The notes beneath the pieces were generated by a model, which saw only the letters and a list, made by a program, of their open reading frames with translations, was not told the DNA's origin and searched no databases. A stretch of 64,000 nucleotides of DNA from contig NC_084464.1 in assembly GCF_027409185.1 (NCBI RefSeq), positions 45,607,095 to 45,671,094 of the forward strand, read 5' to 3'. Origin of the DNA: Cynocephalus volans. Its lineage: Eukaryota > Chordata > Mammalia > Dermoptera > Cynocephalidae. The translations under genes were made by a program, and so were the position numbers. This document shows, in pieces, positions 34,891-47,235 of the stretch (position 1 is the stretch's first letter; each line of letters starts with the position of its first letter).

Positions 34891-37668
34891 CTGTGCCAGA
34901 CAGGAGGGAGCGAGCAGGAAAGTGGGGAGGGGAGGAGAGGAGGGAGCGGGGGCTCTGAGGTGACAAAGTAGGGGCAGGAGGGTGGCAGGATAGAGGAAGG
35001 GAGAGGATGGGCAGAGCTCCAGGGAAGCACACACCATGGCCTGCATGCAGCATAGCCCACAGCCTCCTTCCTTAAGGCCAAGACAAGGAAATCACCCTCG
35101 TATGCCTCCCAGCCCCCCTGCCCCTGCCTCCCTGCTCGAGGGCACGTGCCACACCTTGCAGAGGCAGCTCCTAGCAGGCAGCAGGGTGAGCGATGCACCT
35201 GTGCCCACCCCCATGCACCAGGGGCCTGAGCCTCCCATGGGGGACTAGGTTGAGCAGGGACAGCATTGGGCTCTGATTCCCTGGGAACTCTAGAGGTCAC
35301 TGTGTCCATCCCCCTGCCCTGGACACATGGAAGGAGTACAGGAGATCTCACTACCTTTCCTGTGATTTGCTCCACCATCAAATCCCCTCCCACCAGGAAA
35401 GACAGTCACTATCCCCCACTCCAGGATGTGGGGATGACTGGGCTGTGGCATCTATCATCCCTCAGTTGGCCTAGTCACTCAGTTGATTCTGTCAGCCAGG
35501 ACCCCACCCCACCCTCAGTCTAGCTCAGGGTAGATACAAATTGCTGAGTGGACGTTAGAAATCACGGACTCACAACGCTAGGGATGGCAGGACCTCAGGG
35601 GTCATCTGCTCCAATTGTCATTTTACACATGAGAAAACTGAGGCCCGGAGAGGGGAGTGCCAGTTCACACAGCCAGTGGGCGACAGGTGAGCAGTCCCCA
35701 GACACACCCCTGCCTCCCTCCCAGGCTACCCTTTCCCTGGGGCTCTTCTGGGGCCATGGTGCTAGTTTTGCTAACAGGCAACACCCTTTTTAGCCAAGGC
35801 ACCAACAGACCGGAATGAACCTGAAGGGCAAATCCTCCAGCCTCGCCACCCTGCCTTCTTGTCCCAGGCCTCTGGTCACAAGGCTCTGAGAGCCTGGAGA
35901 GCACCAGAGGGAGTAGAGGGGCCTGGGGCAGGGTCACCTGGAAAGTCCCTCCCTGGGCCTCACCCTCACTCTCCCAGCCCCCAGACCCTGCCCTCTCCAG
36001 CCTGAAGAGCCAGAAAACAACACTTGACACCCCCACAGCGCCCGTCACACCCTCGTCTTGTCTTGTAAGGATGAGACTAAATTATTAACTAGGGACAGAG
36101 TGGGAGGCTGAGCCACTGCAGAGAGGAGGCAGCCCTCTCCCAGGGCCAAGGACACACCCTGCAGCTGGAGGATGGCTGTGTCCCTGGTGGGAACATGCCT
36201 CTCCCACTAAGCTGACCTCAGCCTGTCTTCTCCCTGGCTCCCCAGGGGGCCTCCTCAGAGGGGGTCCGGCTGAAACGTTCATGCCTAGGCCACTTGGGCT
36301 CAGGACCAAGTGCTCTCACTGCGGTCACAGAGCCACCAGTACTCATGCTAGTGTGGACGCCCCACAGGAGCATCCTCACCAGGGAACCTCGCCTCCGCCT
36401 GGGGCAGTTCCCATGGACCTCTTCCCTGCAGTCCTGTGGGCCCTCAGCCACCTTGGAGCACTCCCTCCAGTTGTCCACCCAGAGTCATTGTAGTGCTAGC
36501 CACAGACTTCTAGAGACTTCCCAACACACTTTCACCTCCTGGACCTCGTCTCGAGTCTAGCCCCAGTTACAGATGAGAAAACTGGGATGCAGTGAGGTGA
36601 CCTGCCAAGGAAGCACCAGGACGTGAGTGTGCCCTCTACGCTCACATGCACACCCACGCACACACACGTCGAACTCAGGCTCTTCCCCTGGACCCCACAG
36701 GAAGCAACAGTGACAGGGCCAAATGTGCTCCCATGGTGGGGGGAGGGGGTGGGAATCACAAACATGAGCTAAACAAGACAAGACGCTCTGTCCCAGATGA
36801 ATATCTGAAGCTGCGCCCATAACTGGTGCCGCTCTCTGCATACCCAACCCTGCGGCTCAGTAAATCAACCTAGAGCTCTCCAGGAGCCACGGTGTGCCTG
36901 GCCGCTCCCCAGCCCCACAGCTCTGGGAGCTAGGCTTGGCTGGCCCCTCTCACAGGGGCAGTAACAGAGGTTTGCAGGTGGTTGGGTGAAGTACCCAGAG
37001 TCCCCAAGGAATACTGGTACCTAGTAGGGGTTCAATACATACCTGTGGAATGAGCTTGCTGGTAAGTGGTGGAGCTGGGACTTGAACCCAAATCTCTCTG
37101 GCTCCGGAACTGCCCTGAACTGCCCCTCCTCCATCTAGCCCCTGACCTGCCTCCTTCCCCGTTCTCTGGGGCCCAGGCCCTGCCCCCAAACATCCAGCCA
37201 GGCCTAACCAGGGGTTAAGGCTCCCTGTCTGCGGGTCTGCAGAGGCAGGCAGCAGTGTAGGGAAGGGGTCAGAATGTCCCCTCTCATGAGAAGGTGGGGA
37301 CCCGCTGGCCCAGGCAGGGGCATGGCATTTCTGGGAGGCGGCAAGACATGAGAGCTATTGGAGGAGATAAATTCCAGACACATGGCAGCAGTGACAGCAG
37401 CAACAGTTTGAAGATGTCTTGATTGTGTCCCGGGGCACAGTGAGGCAGAGATGCGTTTGGCTCTGCCACAGGTGACAGCAGCAGGGGAACCATCCAGGGA
37501 GGATTTTCTCCGTCAAAACCCCGAAGCTGTGGTGACTACAGTGACTGCAGCCTTTGTCTGCAGGTTGTAAATTGTAATTGAAATGAGTTTTCAAGGTTGA
37601 AATAGAGTCCTCCTTGTCTCCCCCCTCACCTCTCCACAGCTCACCCCTCCCAGCCACGATCCTCTGCT

Positions 37669-37671
<3 letters not shown>

Positions 37672-37701
<30 letters not shown>
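37672..37701. repeat. (CA)n microsatellite
   Basis: Uninterrupted (CA)15 run (acac stretch from 37672 to 37701), followed within 160 bp by looser CA-rich sequence. Confidence 0.9.
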
Positions 37702-37703
<2 letters not shown>

Positions 37704-40039
37704 TCTTGAAGCAGCTCCCTCGAATCAGGGTATACAAAATCAACCACATAGACACACACAGCTTCACATCTACACATATATAGAGCAAATGCACAAACCT
37801 GCATACACTTACACACACACGCCCATACACAGGCGTACATATAAACACAGACAACATATTTACAGCTATATGTTTAATACAACACTTACAAATGTGTGGT
37901 CATTCAGGTTCACCCACTGACTTAGGCTGAGAAGCCCCACAAGCAGATCCTGCTGAGGATTTAAGCACCAGTGTTTTATTCAGGAGGTGATGCCAGGAAG
38001 CACTAATGGGATCGGGACGTGAGGTGGGGCAGGGAAGGTGCTAACACCAGTGTGTGGGGCTCAGGCCCGCTGGGGACTTCCAGGAGATGGTGCAGAGGAT
38101 GACTCAGGCTTGTCCCATCTGAGGGGACACATGCCCCAGCTCCATCAGTCCTAGGCTGAGGCATTAACTCCACTGGAATACTCAGGGATGGTAAGTGCCA
38201 AGGGGTACTCACGGCATCTGCATACATAATACACAGTCACATATGTAATCAGGCACAAACATATGGATATCTCACACTCATCTATACACATATAAACTCA
38301 AACACACGAACATACAAACACATATGCCAGCTTTTGTCCCTTGAGCAAAATTCCAGGGAGTAGGACAAGAGGGTCCCAGGACACCTCCGGAGACAGCTGC
38401 TGTCTGCTGTAGCAGACTGAACAATCTAGTCCTGACACCTGGCTCAGTCGCACCCAGCTATGTGACCCAGGCCAAGTAACCAAGTCTCCTAGACCCTGGG
38501 TCTCCTGAACTGTGAGTCGAGGGGCCACTGGGAGGACTGAAGGAGACGCAGGAATGGACCACCCAGCACCATGCCTTATACATACAAGTCCTCTGCAGCC
38601 TCGGTTCTCCTCTCCTCCCTGGCACTCCTTGGCTGGATGCCGCCCCCAGCCCCGAACACAGCCTCCCCTCTGTCCCATCTGCAGCCTGGCACACGCTGGC
38701 TGGGGCGCTGACTCCCCCACTGACTCCCCACTGACTTGAGGGGGTAAGGGGTGCCCAATGCACACAGACGGGAGCTCCAGGTCAGCTGAGCCCAGCCACA
38801 CATACTGGTGGAGAGGAGAAGGCTGCCACTCTGTGCCCCGGCCACCTGCCACCACCTGAGGCTGAGCCTTTCTCCCCATCACCTCCCCGAGACATGCAGT
38901 CTTCCTGAGGGTCCCTCAAGTCCTGCTCCCAAGGCCCTACATTCCCAGAAGTCACAGGCCAGGATCTCCTTCATCTGGCGTCACACTCTTGCTCTTCAGC
39001 CCCATACCATGGGGCCCCTCCCCTTGAATTTGCAACCTCATCAAGTCACCTGCTTTCCAGTCTGAGGCATCTCTAAACACTCAGCCTGGTCTCCTACGTT
39101 CCTAGCTCTGTTCCCCTAAAACTCAGCCTCAGTTCTATGCCAAGTCCTTCCTGTCCAGTGAACACTGCACCCCGGTGTTTTGGGGGAGTTAGTGGTTGGG
39201 GCAAACAGTATCACTGCCCTGGGGTGGGGGGAGGAAACCAAGGTGAAAAGACTTCCCTAGCAGGTGTTGGGCTCCTGACTGACACTCATGTGTTCCTCTT
39301 CGAGCTCCTAGAGGCTGTGGTGGGATAGCCCTGGACTCCTCAACCCGCAGCTAGCCACAGGCCCTTTCCGAAGAAAAACGATTCTTGCAGACCCCCAGGA
39401 ATATGACCCCAGGATGAAGACACTGACGTCAGAAGCTGAAGTCCTGGCTATAACAGTGACTTCCAACTGCAAATGATCACAGCAGCAGAGTTGTGTCTTT
39501 GTAATCGGTGGGGATCACTTCTGGATGGCCATCAAAATGAAAATGCAAATTTTAAGAGTCTCATGGATCTCCTGCATCCCTCAGGGTCTGACCTCAGGAA
39601 TGTGTCCCCAGATGTCCCCAGACCCTCGTTTGAGAAACAGCACATAAGCATCAGGGTCTGATGGGACCAGCTTGAAACCCCCCACTCAGCCTCTTGTTCT
39701 TGCTTAGCGTCTGAGCTTCAGTCCCCTTGTCTGTGAAATAAGGTTGGCACCTGGGACTATGAGAGAAGGGTGATCCCTGTGGTGCAGGCCACACCTGGTC
39801 AGATCAGCTCCCAGGAAAGGCCAGTTCTCAGCCTCTCCCCGATTCTGAGGCCAACGCTCCTTAGCCCAGGAGTCTGGGTTCGGCTCTCCCAGACAGGGGA
39901 CAGCTCTGTGGGCCTGAGTCAAAGTCATATAAGGGTGTGCTGCCGGTGCCCCTGCTGATAACTGCCCCCCCCCACACACGCATGGACGTCTCCTCTCCCC
40001 CTCACTCAACCAGGCTTCTTCCCCTTCCAGCAGCATCTA

Positions 40040-41470
40040 GTTTTCCCTCCACTGGGTCTTTCCCATCAACATAGAAATATGCCATAATTTCTCCCATTTA
40101 AACAAACAAACACTCCCTCTTGACCTGACTTCTCCCCAGCTAACATCCCCTTTCTCTGCTCCTGTTTACAACGAAGATCCTCAGAAGCTCTGCTCACTCT
40201 CAGCAACTTCTCTCCTCCATTTTTATCCTGACCACTCCAGCCCAGGTTTTGCACCCACTTCTCCAGGGAAGCTGTTCTAACAGAGGTCACCAGTGACCCC
40301 CAGGGTGCTAGTCCAGTGGCCCATCCCAGTGCCACCTCATTTGGCCCTCATGTGACAGCATGCAGTAGTGCTGCCACTCCCTCCACCCTGATGCTCCCTT
40401 CACTTCTGGGACACTGCGCTCCAGGCTCCACTCCCTGCTCCCCAACATCCCAGTGTCCCGGGCTTGGTCCTCACACCCCTTCTCTAAGGACACTCAGCCA
40501 GTCCCATCTGCATGCTGATGCTCCCCAACAGGCACCTCACTCTGTGCGTGTTCAAACCAAACTCCTTTCTCCCCAGCCCATTCCTCCTCCCACCCACCCA
40601 TCTCCCTCGTTCAGGCCAGGAACCTTGAAGCCATCCTTGATTTCTGTCATCTCTCTCACCTTAAATTCTTCAGCAAACTCTGAGGCCACACTGCGACGTT
40701 TACAGAATCTGACCTCTTCTCATCACCTCCACGGCCCCCACCCTGCTCCAGGCACCCTCACCTCCTGCCTGGATCACAGCACCAGCCTCCCAATGGGTCT
40801 CCCACTCTGCCCTCATCCCCAGTCTCCTCTCCAGGCAGCAGCCAGAGTGAACCCATAAGAACATAAATCGGATCACATCAATCCTCTTTCAAGCCCTGCA
40901 ATGGCTTTGTCTCATTCTGCTTAGAAGACTAAATCCTTATAAATTGCCTACAAGCCCCACACGATCCGCCCCCTCCCCCCAACCTCTCTGACCCCATCTC
41001 CTGCCTGTTGTGCTCTCTGCTTCATCCACACAGGCTTCCTCGCTGTTCTCCACACCCTCCAGGCATGAGCCCACCCCAGACCCTTTGCACATGCTGTGTC
41101 CTCTGCCTGATATGCTCTTTCCTAGATCTCCACCTGGCACTCTCTCTCACTGCCTTTAAGTCTTTGCTCAAGTATTACCTTCTCAATGAGACCTTCTGAG
41201 TTAAAAGTGCGATATCCCTAGCCCTCCAGCACTCCCGATTTCCCTCCAAGAAGCCTCCTGGATCTGCCTTCTCTGGCCTCACAGTTAGGCCTTCTCTGGA
41301 GTCCACTGCACTGACTGCTGGGCAACACCATCCTACACCACCTTGTCTGCAAAGCCATATTACCTTCCACTTGCAGGGGGACTCCCTGGGGCAGGCCTTT
41401 CCCCCTCACAGAGGCCAGCACAGGGCTGCACACACAGTCAGCCTCTTAGTAAAGGCTGATTGGTTTCCTG
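40040..41470 (+). repeat. L2 LINE, long 3' fragment (about 1.4 kb)
   Basis: Sense-strand L2 landmarks in order: accagtgacccccagggtgc, ttcaagccctgcaatggctt, tgcctacaagccccacacga, gaccctttgcacatgctgtg, aagtctttgctcaagtatta, ctcaatgagaccttctgagt, and a terminal agcacagggctgcacacaca. Longer than the other L2 pieces here. Reading frames are decayed. Confidence 0.75.
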
Positions 41471-41734
41471 GTGAAACTAGTGAGAAGCAGCATTGAAAGG
41501 GAAGGACCCAGGATACCCCTGGCCACCATGTGGGCAATGGTTTGAGCAACTATGAGTTCCTCTAATGGGGGAACAGCCTGGCAATGGCAGATGTTCCCAA
41601 ATGTTGGTCTTCCTTCCTTTCCAGGAGAGAGCCTTCCTCAGGTTCTTTGGGGATGCAGAAGTGGGTAGATCCTTCAAAGGCAGGCTGGAGAAGACAGGAG
41701 AGCCCTGCCAGCCAGCCTGAGACAGAACATCTCT

Positions 41735-41935
41735 GAAGTCTGGGTTCAAATCCTATTGCTGCTACTTACTACCTGTGTGACCTTGGGCAAGCCCTTAACC
41801 TCTCTAGGCCTCAGTTTCCTCATCTGTAAAATGGGTTGCTGTAAAAATTAAAAGTAAAACACTAGAACAGAGCTTGACAATTAATAAATGCTATAGAAAT
41901 ATTAGCTGTTGTTATTATTCTGTTTTTATTATTGT
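41735..41935 (+). repeat. MIR SINE, well preserved
   Basis: Contains tctgggttcaaatcctattg, gtgtgaccttgggcaagccc, ttaacctctctaggcctcag, tttcctcatctgtaaaatgg and gctatagaaatattagctgt, covering most of the MIR consensus. Confidence 0.9.
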
Positions 41936-43518
41936 TGTCATTACTGTTAGCACAAGCCAGGTGACTGGCATCTCCCCACACATCCCGCATCACCATGAGG
42001 CTGTTTTCACTCTCCAAGCTCCCAGCCCCTGGGAGCAGCAGGCAGTAAATTTTTCCTATCTCCTCATAAACGGGGCCTTCCTCCGCTCAGCCATCACCTG
42101 GCTGCCAGCGCTGTCAAAAAGATGAATGCCACATCTGCCTTGTTTATGACTTTAATTCCCAAACCTTGCTCTGCAGGCTCCCAGGGAGGGGCTGGGAGAG
42201 GAGCAGGGAGGCGGGCGCTGCCCTCCTGTGGGCTTGACAGCTGCAGAGACGCCTCTCAGTGATGCTGATCTCACTTAGGTGTGGGGTGAGCCATGGGCCA
42301 CCTGCAAGTGCTTCCGCAGACTGGCTCCCATCGTGTTTCTGGGAAGCCATGAGGGAGACAGTGCTGTGCTGGGGATGGGGCTCTTGGGGGGATGGGAGAG
42401 GTTAATGTGACTCCCCAATTTACAGATGAGGAAACTGAGGCCTCAAGAGGTGGGGTAAGCTGCCCAAGGTCACACAGATAGGAAGTGGCAGCACCAGGAC
42501 TCACACCCAGGTCTGCAGGACTCTAGTAGCTGTATGTTTGAGAAAGAATGAGTTCCCCCTTACCCTCACCACTTCAGCACACCAGTGCAATCTCTAGCTG
42601 CCAGCAGCTGCCGCTCTCCTGAGGCTTTCTCTGGCCACAGGAGCCCTCTTTGCCCAGCCATGTGGCAGGCTGGAGGTGCTGTGGAATTAATGTCCTGCAG
42701 GAGCAGCTCCCATCAATGACTGACGGAGTTTGGTGCAAACATACCCTGGCTCCCTCACACCTCCAGTGGCATGACTGAAAGCCTGTTTCTCTCAAGTCCC
42801 CAGTAGATTACGCCCCAGTTGTTCACAGCGGTAACCTGCTTGATACTGCACCTCTGCCTTCTCTCCTCTGCCAGTGTTTCCCAGGATCCCCTCTCGAATT
42901 TGCTCTCAAATCCTTGTCTCGGGGGAGCCCAATTTAAGACCTTGAAAGATGGATCTAATCGTCCCAAGTGTAAGACTACAGCATGAGATGGTCCTTCCCA
43001 CCCTCTCAGAAGGTTGCCAGGTCCATCTGTTGACTGGGGTGGGAAGAAATGGATTCGGCAAAGCAAAGGACAAGCAAACACAGGAGTGGCACTTGTTCAC
43101 TGTGAGACCTTGGGCGGGGCAGGCAGAGGCCGACTCTGGAATCTGTTAGCAAGGAGGAGAGCAGAGGGGACTGATCCTGGGAGAGGTGATGGGAAGCCAG
43201 GCTCTGGAGACAGAGTTGGGGTAGGTGGAGAATACGAGTTGTCAGACTGCAGAGCCTGCCTGGGCTGGCTGAGGGCACGAGAGAGGGGCCCGGAGGAGTG
43301 GGTGGGAAAGGAAAGAAGGAGGGCAGGGCCGGGGCAGGCACTGGCTGCCTGGGTGTGAACCCAGCTCTGCCAGCTCTCTAGCACCATGATGTTCACAAGC
43401 CACCTAGTTTCCTCTTCTGTAAAATGGGTGCTATACCTGTGATAGTGTATGCCAACCACCTCCAGGATCCTACCATAGACAGACAGATTTGATACCAACA
43501 GACCTGGGCTATTAACTT

Positions 43519-43955
43519 ACAGTAGTCCCCCCTTATCTGCAGGGAATACATTCCAAGACCCACAGTGAATGCCTAAAACTGCAGACAGTACCAAACCCTA
43601 CATAAATTATGCACATCACTCCTCTTGTGCTTCAGGGCCATTATTAAGTCAAATAAGGGTTACTTGAACACAAGCCCTGCAATATCGTACAGTCGATCTG
43701 ATAACTGAGATGGCTACTAAGTAACTAACAAGCCGGGAGCATAGACAGCGTGGACACACTGGACAAAGGGGTGATCAAGTCCCGGTTGGATCACAGCGGA
43801 ATGGCACGAGATTTCATCATGCTGCTCACAATGGCACACAACTTAAAACTAATGAATTATTTCTGAAATTTTCCATTTAATATTTTCAGATTGCAGTTGA
43901 CCATGGGTAACTGAGACCGTGGAAAGTGAAACCACAGATAAGGGGGCACGATTTG
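43519..43955 (+). repeat. Tigger/MER2-like DNA transposon (pogo group)
   Basis: Begins cagtagtccccccttatctg and ends with the inverted match accacagataagggggca near 43949. The interior has acacaagccctgcaatatcg, gtacagtcgatctgataact and aatattttcagattgcagtt, as in Tigger1/MER2. About 440 bp, so non-autonomous or internally deleted. Confidence 0.75.
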
Positions 43956-44009
43956 CCTGTCGATTTCATGACTGAGACAATAACAAATCTCATCTCTCCC
44001 ACTTCCTCT

Positions 44010-44240
44010 CTATATTAACAGTGACAACCATTTTATCAGCACCTATCATACACATCGTTTTTCAGCTAGCCTCTTCACACACTTTATCTCTAATCCTCAC
44101 AACAACTCGTTGAGATGACTGTTGCCTTTGTATTCTACAGATAAGCATCTGAGAATCAGAGAAGGTAAATGACTTGTTCAAGGTCACACAGCAGGGAGGA
44201 GGCAGAGTTGGATTCAGATGGGTGATGGGGGGATTATCAT
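44010..44240 (-). repeat. MIR SINE
   Basis: Reverse-orientation MIR: ctctaatcctcacaacaact, attctacagataagcatctg, gacttgttcaaggtcacaca and gcagagttggattcagatgg. Confidence 0.85.
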
Positions 44241-44685
44241 TCCCCTGCTCCACCTCCCAAGTGCCCAGGCCAGCACCAGCCTTCCCTGGTGTTATTCCAG
44301 CACTCCTGGCCTAAGTTGAGTCTGTCTTCCAAGAGACAGGCTCAACTCAACCCTGGGCAGGGCCTCAGGGAAGCCAGATCTGCCTCCCCTCTCCAAGTTC
44401 TCTGATCCCACAAACATTCCCAACACTCCTGTGCCCCCGCCTCACCAAGAGATGGCCAGAGAGGCTCACTGCACCTGACTTGGGTCTACACAAGGATTCT
44501 GACAGCCTCTGCTGGGGCTTCAAACACAGCAAGAAGGACTCGGGTTAGCTGTGAGGTCCTGTCCCTCCACACCTCCGCGAGACCTGTACCCCGTGTTCAT
44601 TCGAGCCTCTGCCCCTTTGCTCATGCCTTCCCCCTGGGACACCTGCTGTCCTCCCTCCCATCACTCACCTCTCCAAGTCAGAGGT

Positions 44686-44853
44686 TCCCAAACTTTGCTG
44701 CACAGTAGAACCTCCTGGGGCACTTTTTTAAAAATCCTGGTGCTCAGTTTGTACCCAATATAAATTAAATCAGAAAGTCTGGGGGTGGGAGTCAGCCATC
44801 AGTATTTTTAAAAGATCATTCAATATGCACAAAGCTTGGGAACCACTGCTCCA
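44686..44853 (+). repeat. MER3 (hAT-Charlie MITE), copy 1
   Basis: About 168 bp with complementary ends: gaggttcccaaactttgctg on the left and gcttgggaaccactgct on the right. The middle contains aaatcagaaagtctgggggt, typical of MER3. Confidence 0.7.
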
Positions 44854-44869
44854 ACCCTAAATAGACACT

Positions 44870-45020
44870 AAAGACACCTGCAGAGCTTTAAAAAAAAATC
44901 CACCACCCAGGCCCCACCCCTGAGGTTCTGATTTAGGTGGTCTGGGTGTGGGGCGCTGGCACAGTTTTAAAAGCTCCCCAGGTGACTCTACCACACAGCC
45001 AGGCTTGAGAACTACCATAT
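44870..45020 (+). repeat. MER3-like MITE, copy 2
   Basis: Reads cacctgcagagctttaaaaa, caggccccacccctgaggtt, ctgatttaggtggtctgggt, gctccccaggtgactctacc and ccaggcttgagaactacc. It lies immediately after copy 1, in the same orientation. Confidence 0.65.
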
Positions 45021-45584
45021 TACAGTTCATAAAGGGCCTCTATTAAGCTTTCTCGCTTCCTTCTGGAGACACCTCTGTGCTGGCCCACTATCAATCCCAT
45101 TTCTCAGACGAGAAAGCAAAGGCCTGGATAGGGCACAGAGTTTGCCTTAGGCTCACAGCAAAGCTCTACTCTCCTCTGAAACCTGTTCTAGTCCTCCTTC
45201 CCCTACATGCTCTGACAATCAGAGCAAATACCTCCCTCAGGACTGCTAGAGAAGTTCATGAATCCTGACCCTGTCTGGACAGAGCCTACGGGGACTGACC
45301 AAGCCCTTCTTCCCTCGTGGCCCTCCCAGACAAAAAGGTAACTACAGAAAGCTCCTCACCCTCCACAATTTACACATCCCCATCCCCAAGTTAGGTCTGG
45401 TGACTTATAATCAGGGTGCCCATGCAATTTTTCATCCCCACATCGGCACTTTTGAGAATAGAAGGGGATGCTCTCAATAATTATACTGGGAGAGCAGGAG
45501 TAAACAGGATACATGGGCACCCTCCCCATGAGGACTCAGCCTCCATGCTCAGGCATGTTTGTGTAGTGCATCTCTTGTACCTCA

Positions 45585-45775
45585 ATTGGGACTACTGCCT
45601 GATTAAGGCATTTGCTGTGCAGCCTTGGGCAAGTCACTTGGTCTCTCTGACTTTCCATATCCTCATCTATAATATGGGAAGCATAAGACTTCCTAGAGTT
45701 GTGAGGGTAAAATGAGATGATGTCTTTAAAGTGTCTGGAACATAATAGATGCATAGTAAATGGTGGTGATAAGGT
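45585..45775 (+). repeat. MIR SINE
   Basis: Contains gcagccttgggcaagtcact, tggtctctctgactttccat, tcatctataatatgggaagc and gtctggaacataatagatgc. Confidence 0.85.
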
Positions 45776-46439
45776 TATCAGCTCACCCAGGAACATGTAG
45801 ACCCCCACACAAGACACACAGCACACACACCACTTCCCTCTCAGGCACACCATCTCATGCACATACGCAGTCACACACACACTGCCACCTGGACACGCTC
45901 ATAAACCCGCACTTGCTCTGCGGATCAGGCATGGTGGGTCTGGCTGTAAGCTTGCCTGGGTCCCCAGGGGATACCCATGGTCCAGTGGCTGTAATTCCCT
46001 GGGGGATCTGGCCACCAGAGGGCAGCACACTTCCCACCCGCCCACCTCATCACTCTCTTTTCCTCTGGCCCTGGTGGACCCCCTTCCGTCAAAGATTCTA
46101 TTCAGCATGTTCCTGGCTCACCCAGCCCTTTTCCCAAACTGCACCCATCAGTCTGGGAGGATATATGAACTCCTTATCCTCCTCAGCTCCCTAATGTCAC
46201 TAAGGCTGGGTCCTGCTGCACAGCTACCCAGACCAGAGCACACAAGGACCTATGACCAAATAAATATATCTAAATGTGGACACACCAGGATGCTACCCTA
46301 GGGAGCTGAGGGCCTACAGCCCAGACATGCATACAAATCCTGCTCTACCATGTTCCACCTGTGGAAACTTAGGTCCCTGTACTTGATTCCTCTGAGCCTT
46401 TGTTTTCCCATCTGTAAAATGGACCAGTCATTGTCCCCT

Positions 46440-46740
46440 TGTGCGGCTCTTCTTTTCAGGGCTCGAATGTTACCTTTGCAGGGAGGCCTTCCATGGCCAT
46501 TTCAAAGTTGCAGTTTCCCTCCCCCCATGCGCTCCCCATTATATTTATGTTTTGTTTCTACTGCACATTTCCCTTCTGACATTCTATAATTTGCTTATTT
46601 TTATCGTCTGTCTCCCCATTAATAAAAACTTCAAGAGACTTTTGACTCTTTCTTTCACTGCTCTATCCACCGTGCTTAGAACAGCGCCAGGCACTTCCTG
46701 GGAGCCAAACTGGTGTTTGTTGAGTGACTGAGGGAACTGC
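46440..46740 (+). repeat. L2 LINE 3' fragment
   Basis: Contains ttgcagggaggccttccatg, tgtctccccattaataaaaa, ttagaacagcgccaggcact and tttgttgagtgactgaggga. Confidence 0.65.
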
Positions 46741-47052
46741 GTGGGGGTTAGAGGTGGTTTCTGTACAGTGTCCAACCAGGCGCGCGTCAGGACTGGACAC
46801 AGGACAGGTTCTGTGGTCTGGCCCTAGTGACGTCCAGATAAACTCCAAAGCAGTCATTCCCTCTACTTAGAAGCGTCACGGACATTTGTCACTGCCACTG
46901 CCGAGAGGACGCAGTGGTTTCTACCACCCTAAGCCCTCCTGCCCCCGACGCTTCTCAGTGTCCCACCCAAATCGGATGTGGCTCCGCCCCTAGGCCTCCC
47001 AACTCCCCCCCCAGGCGTCGGCCCGTCTCCACGCACGCCACCTCCCCTCAGG

Positions 47053-47082
47053 CCCCGCCCCCAGGCCCCGCCCCCAGGCCCC
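47053..47082 (-). promoter_or_regulatory. G-quadruplex motif next to the exon C splice donor
   Basis: On the minus (sense) strand five runs of four or five G are separated by C or CCT, repeating about every 13 nt. The block starts 12 nt after the donor GT (47094-47093). Intronic G runs near donors are known hnRNP H/F binding and splicing-enhancer signals; an effect here is inferred. Confidence 0.6.
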
Positions 47083-47094
47083 GCGCGTGCTCAC

Positions 47095-47235
47095 TGGTGC
47101 ACTTCTTGAGTTGACTGCCCTTCTTGAGCGCGTGGCGGCTCAGCTTGCAGTGGAAGTTGTCCTCCCAGAACTCGGCGAACCAGATGTTGCGCCGGTTGTT
47201 GTCCAGCGTGCGGCTGGAGAAGTAACGGTCGAAGC
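47095..47235 (-). CDS. GRM4: GRM4 coding exon C (about residues 343-390), ligand-binding domain
   Basis: 141-bp exon. Acceptor tgccag precedes 47235; donor gtgagc starts at 47094. It completes Gly (G|GC) and ends with the first A of the Asn codon that the next exon finishes. The protein reads [20 protein letters not shown], then [20 protein letters not shown], then QLKKCT. The QL before KKCT differs from the HV I remember in human, a small lineage-specific change. The conserved Cys residues of the Venus-flytrap core (FHCKL, KKCT) are present. The exon is flanked on its 3' side by a tandem G-rich intron start (see the G4 motif at 47053-47082). Confidence 0.97.

Larger units (their letters stand above)
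33613..47094 (-). other. GRM4: GRM4 intron between exons C and D (13.48 kb)
   Basis: The largest complete intron in the window. Contents from left: MIRs (34110-34190, 34330-34540, 34655-34890, 35560-35690, 36555-36625), CA microsatellites (37672-37701 and looser 37735-37860, 38210-38330), a long L2 (40040-41470), MIR 41735-41935, a possible regulatory island 41990-42190, MIRs 42405-42520 and 43350-43450, a Tigger/MER2-like element 43519-43955, MIR 44010-44240, two MER3 copies 44686-45020, MIR 45585-45775, MIR 46345-46430, L2 46440-46740, and a G-quadruplex-prone donor flank. No gene is seen. Confidence 0.85.
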
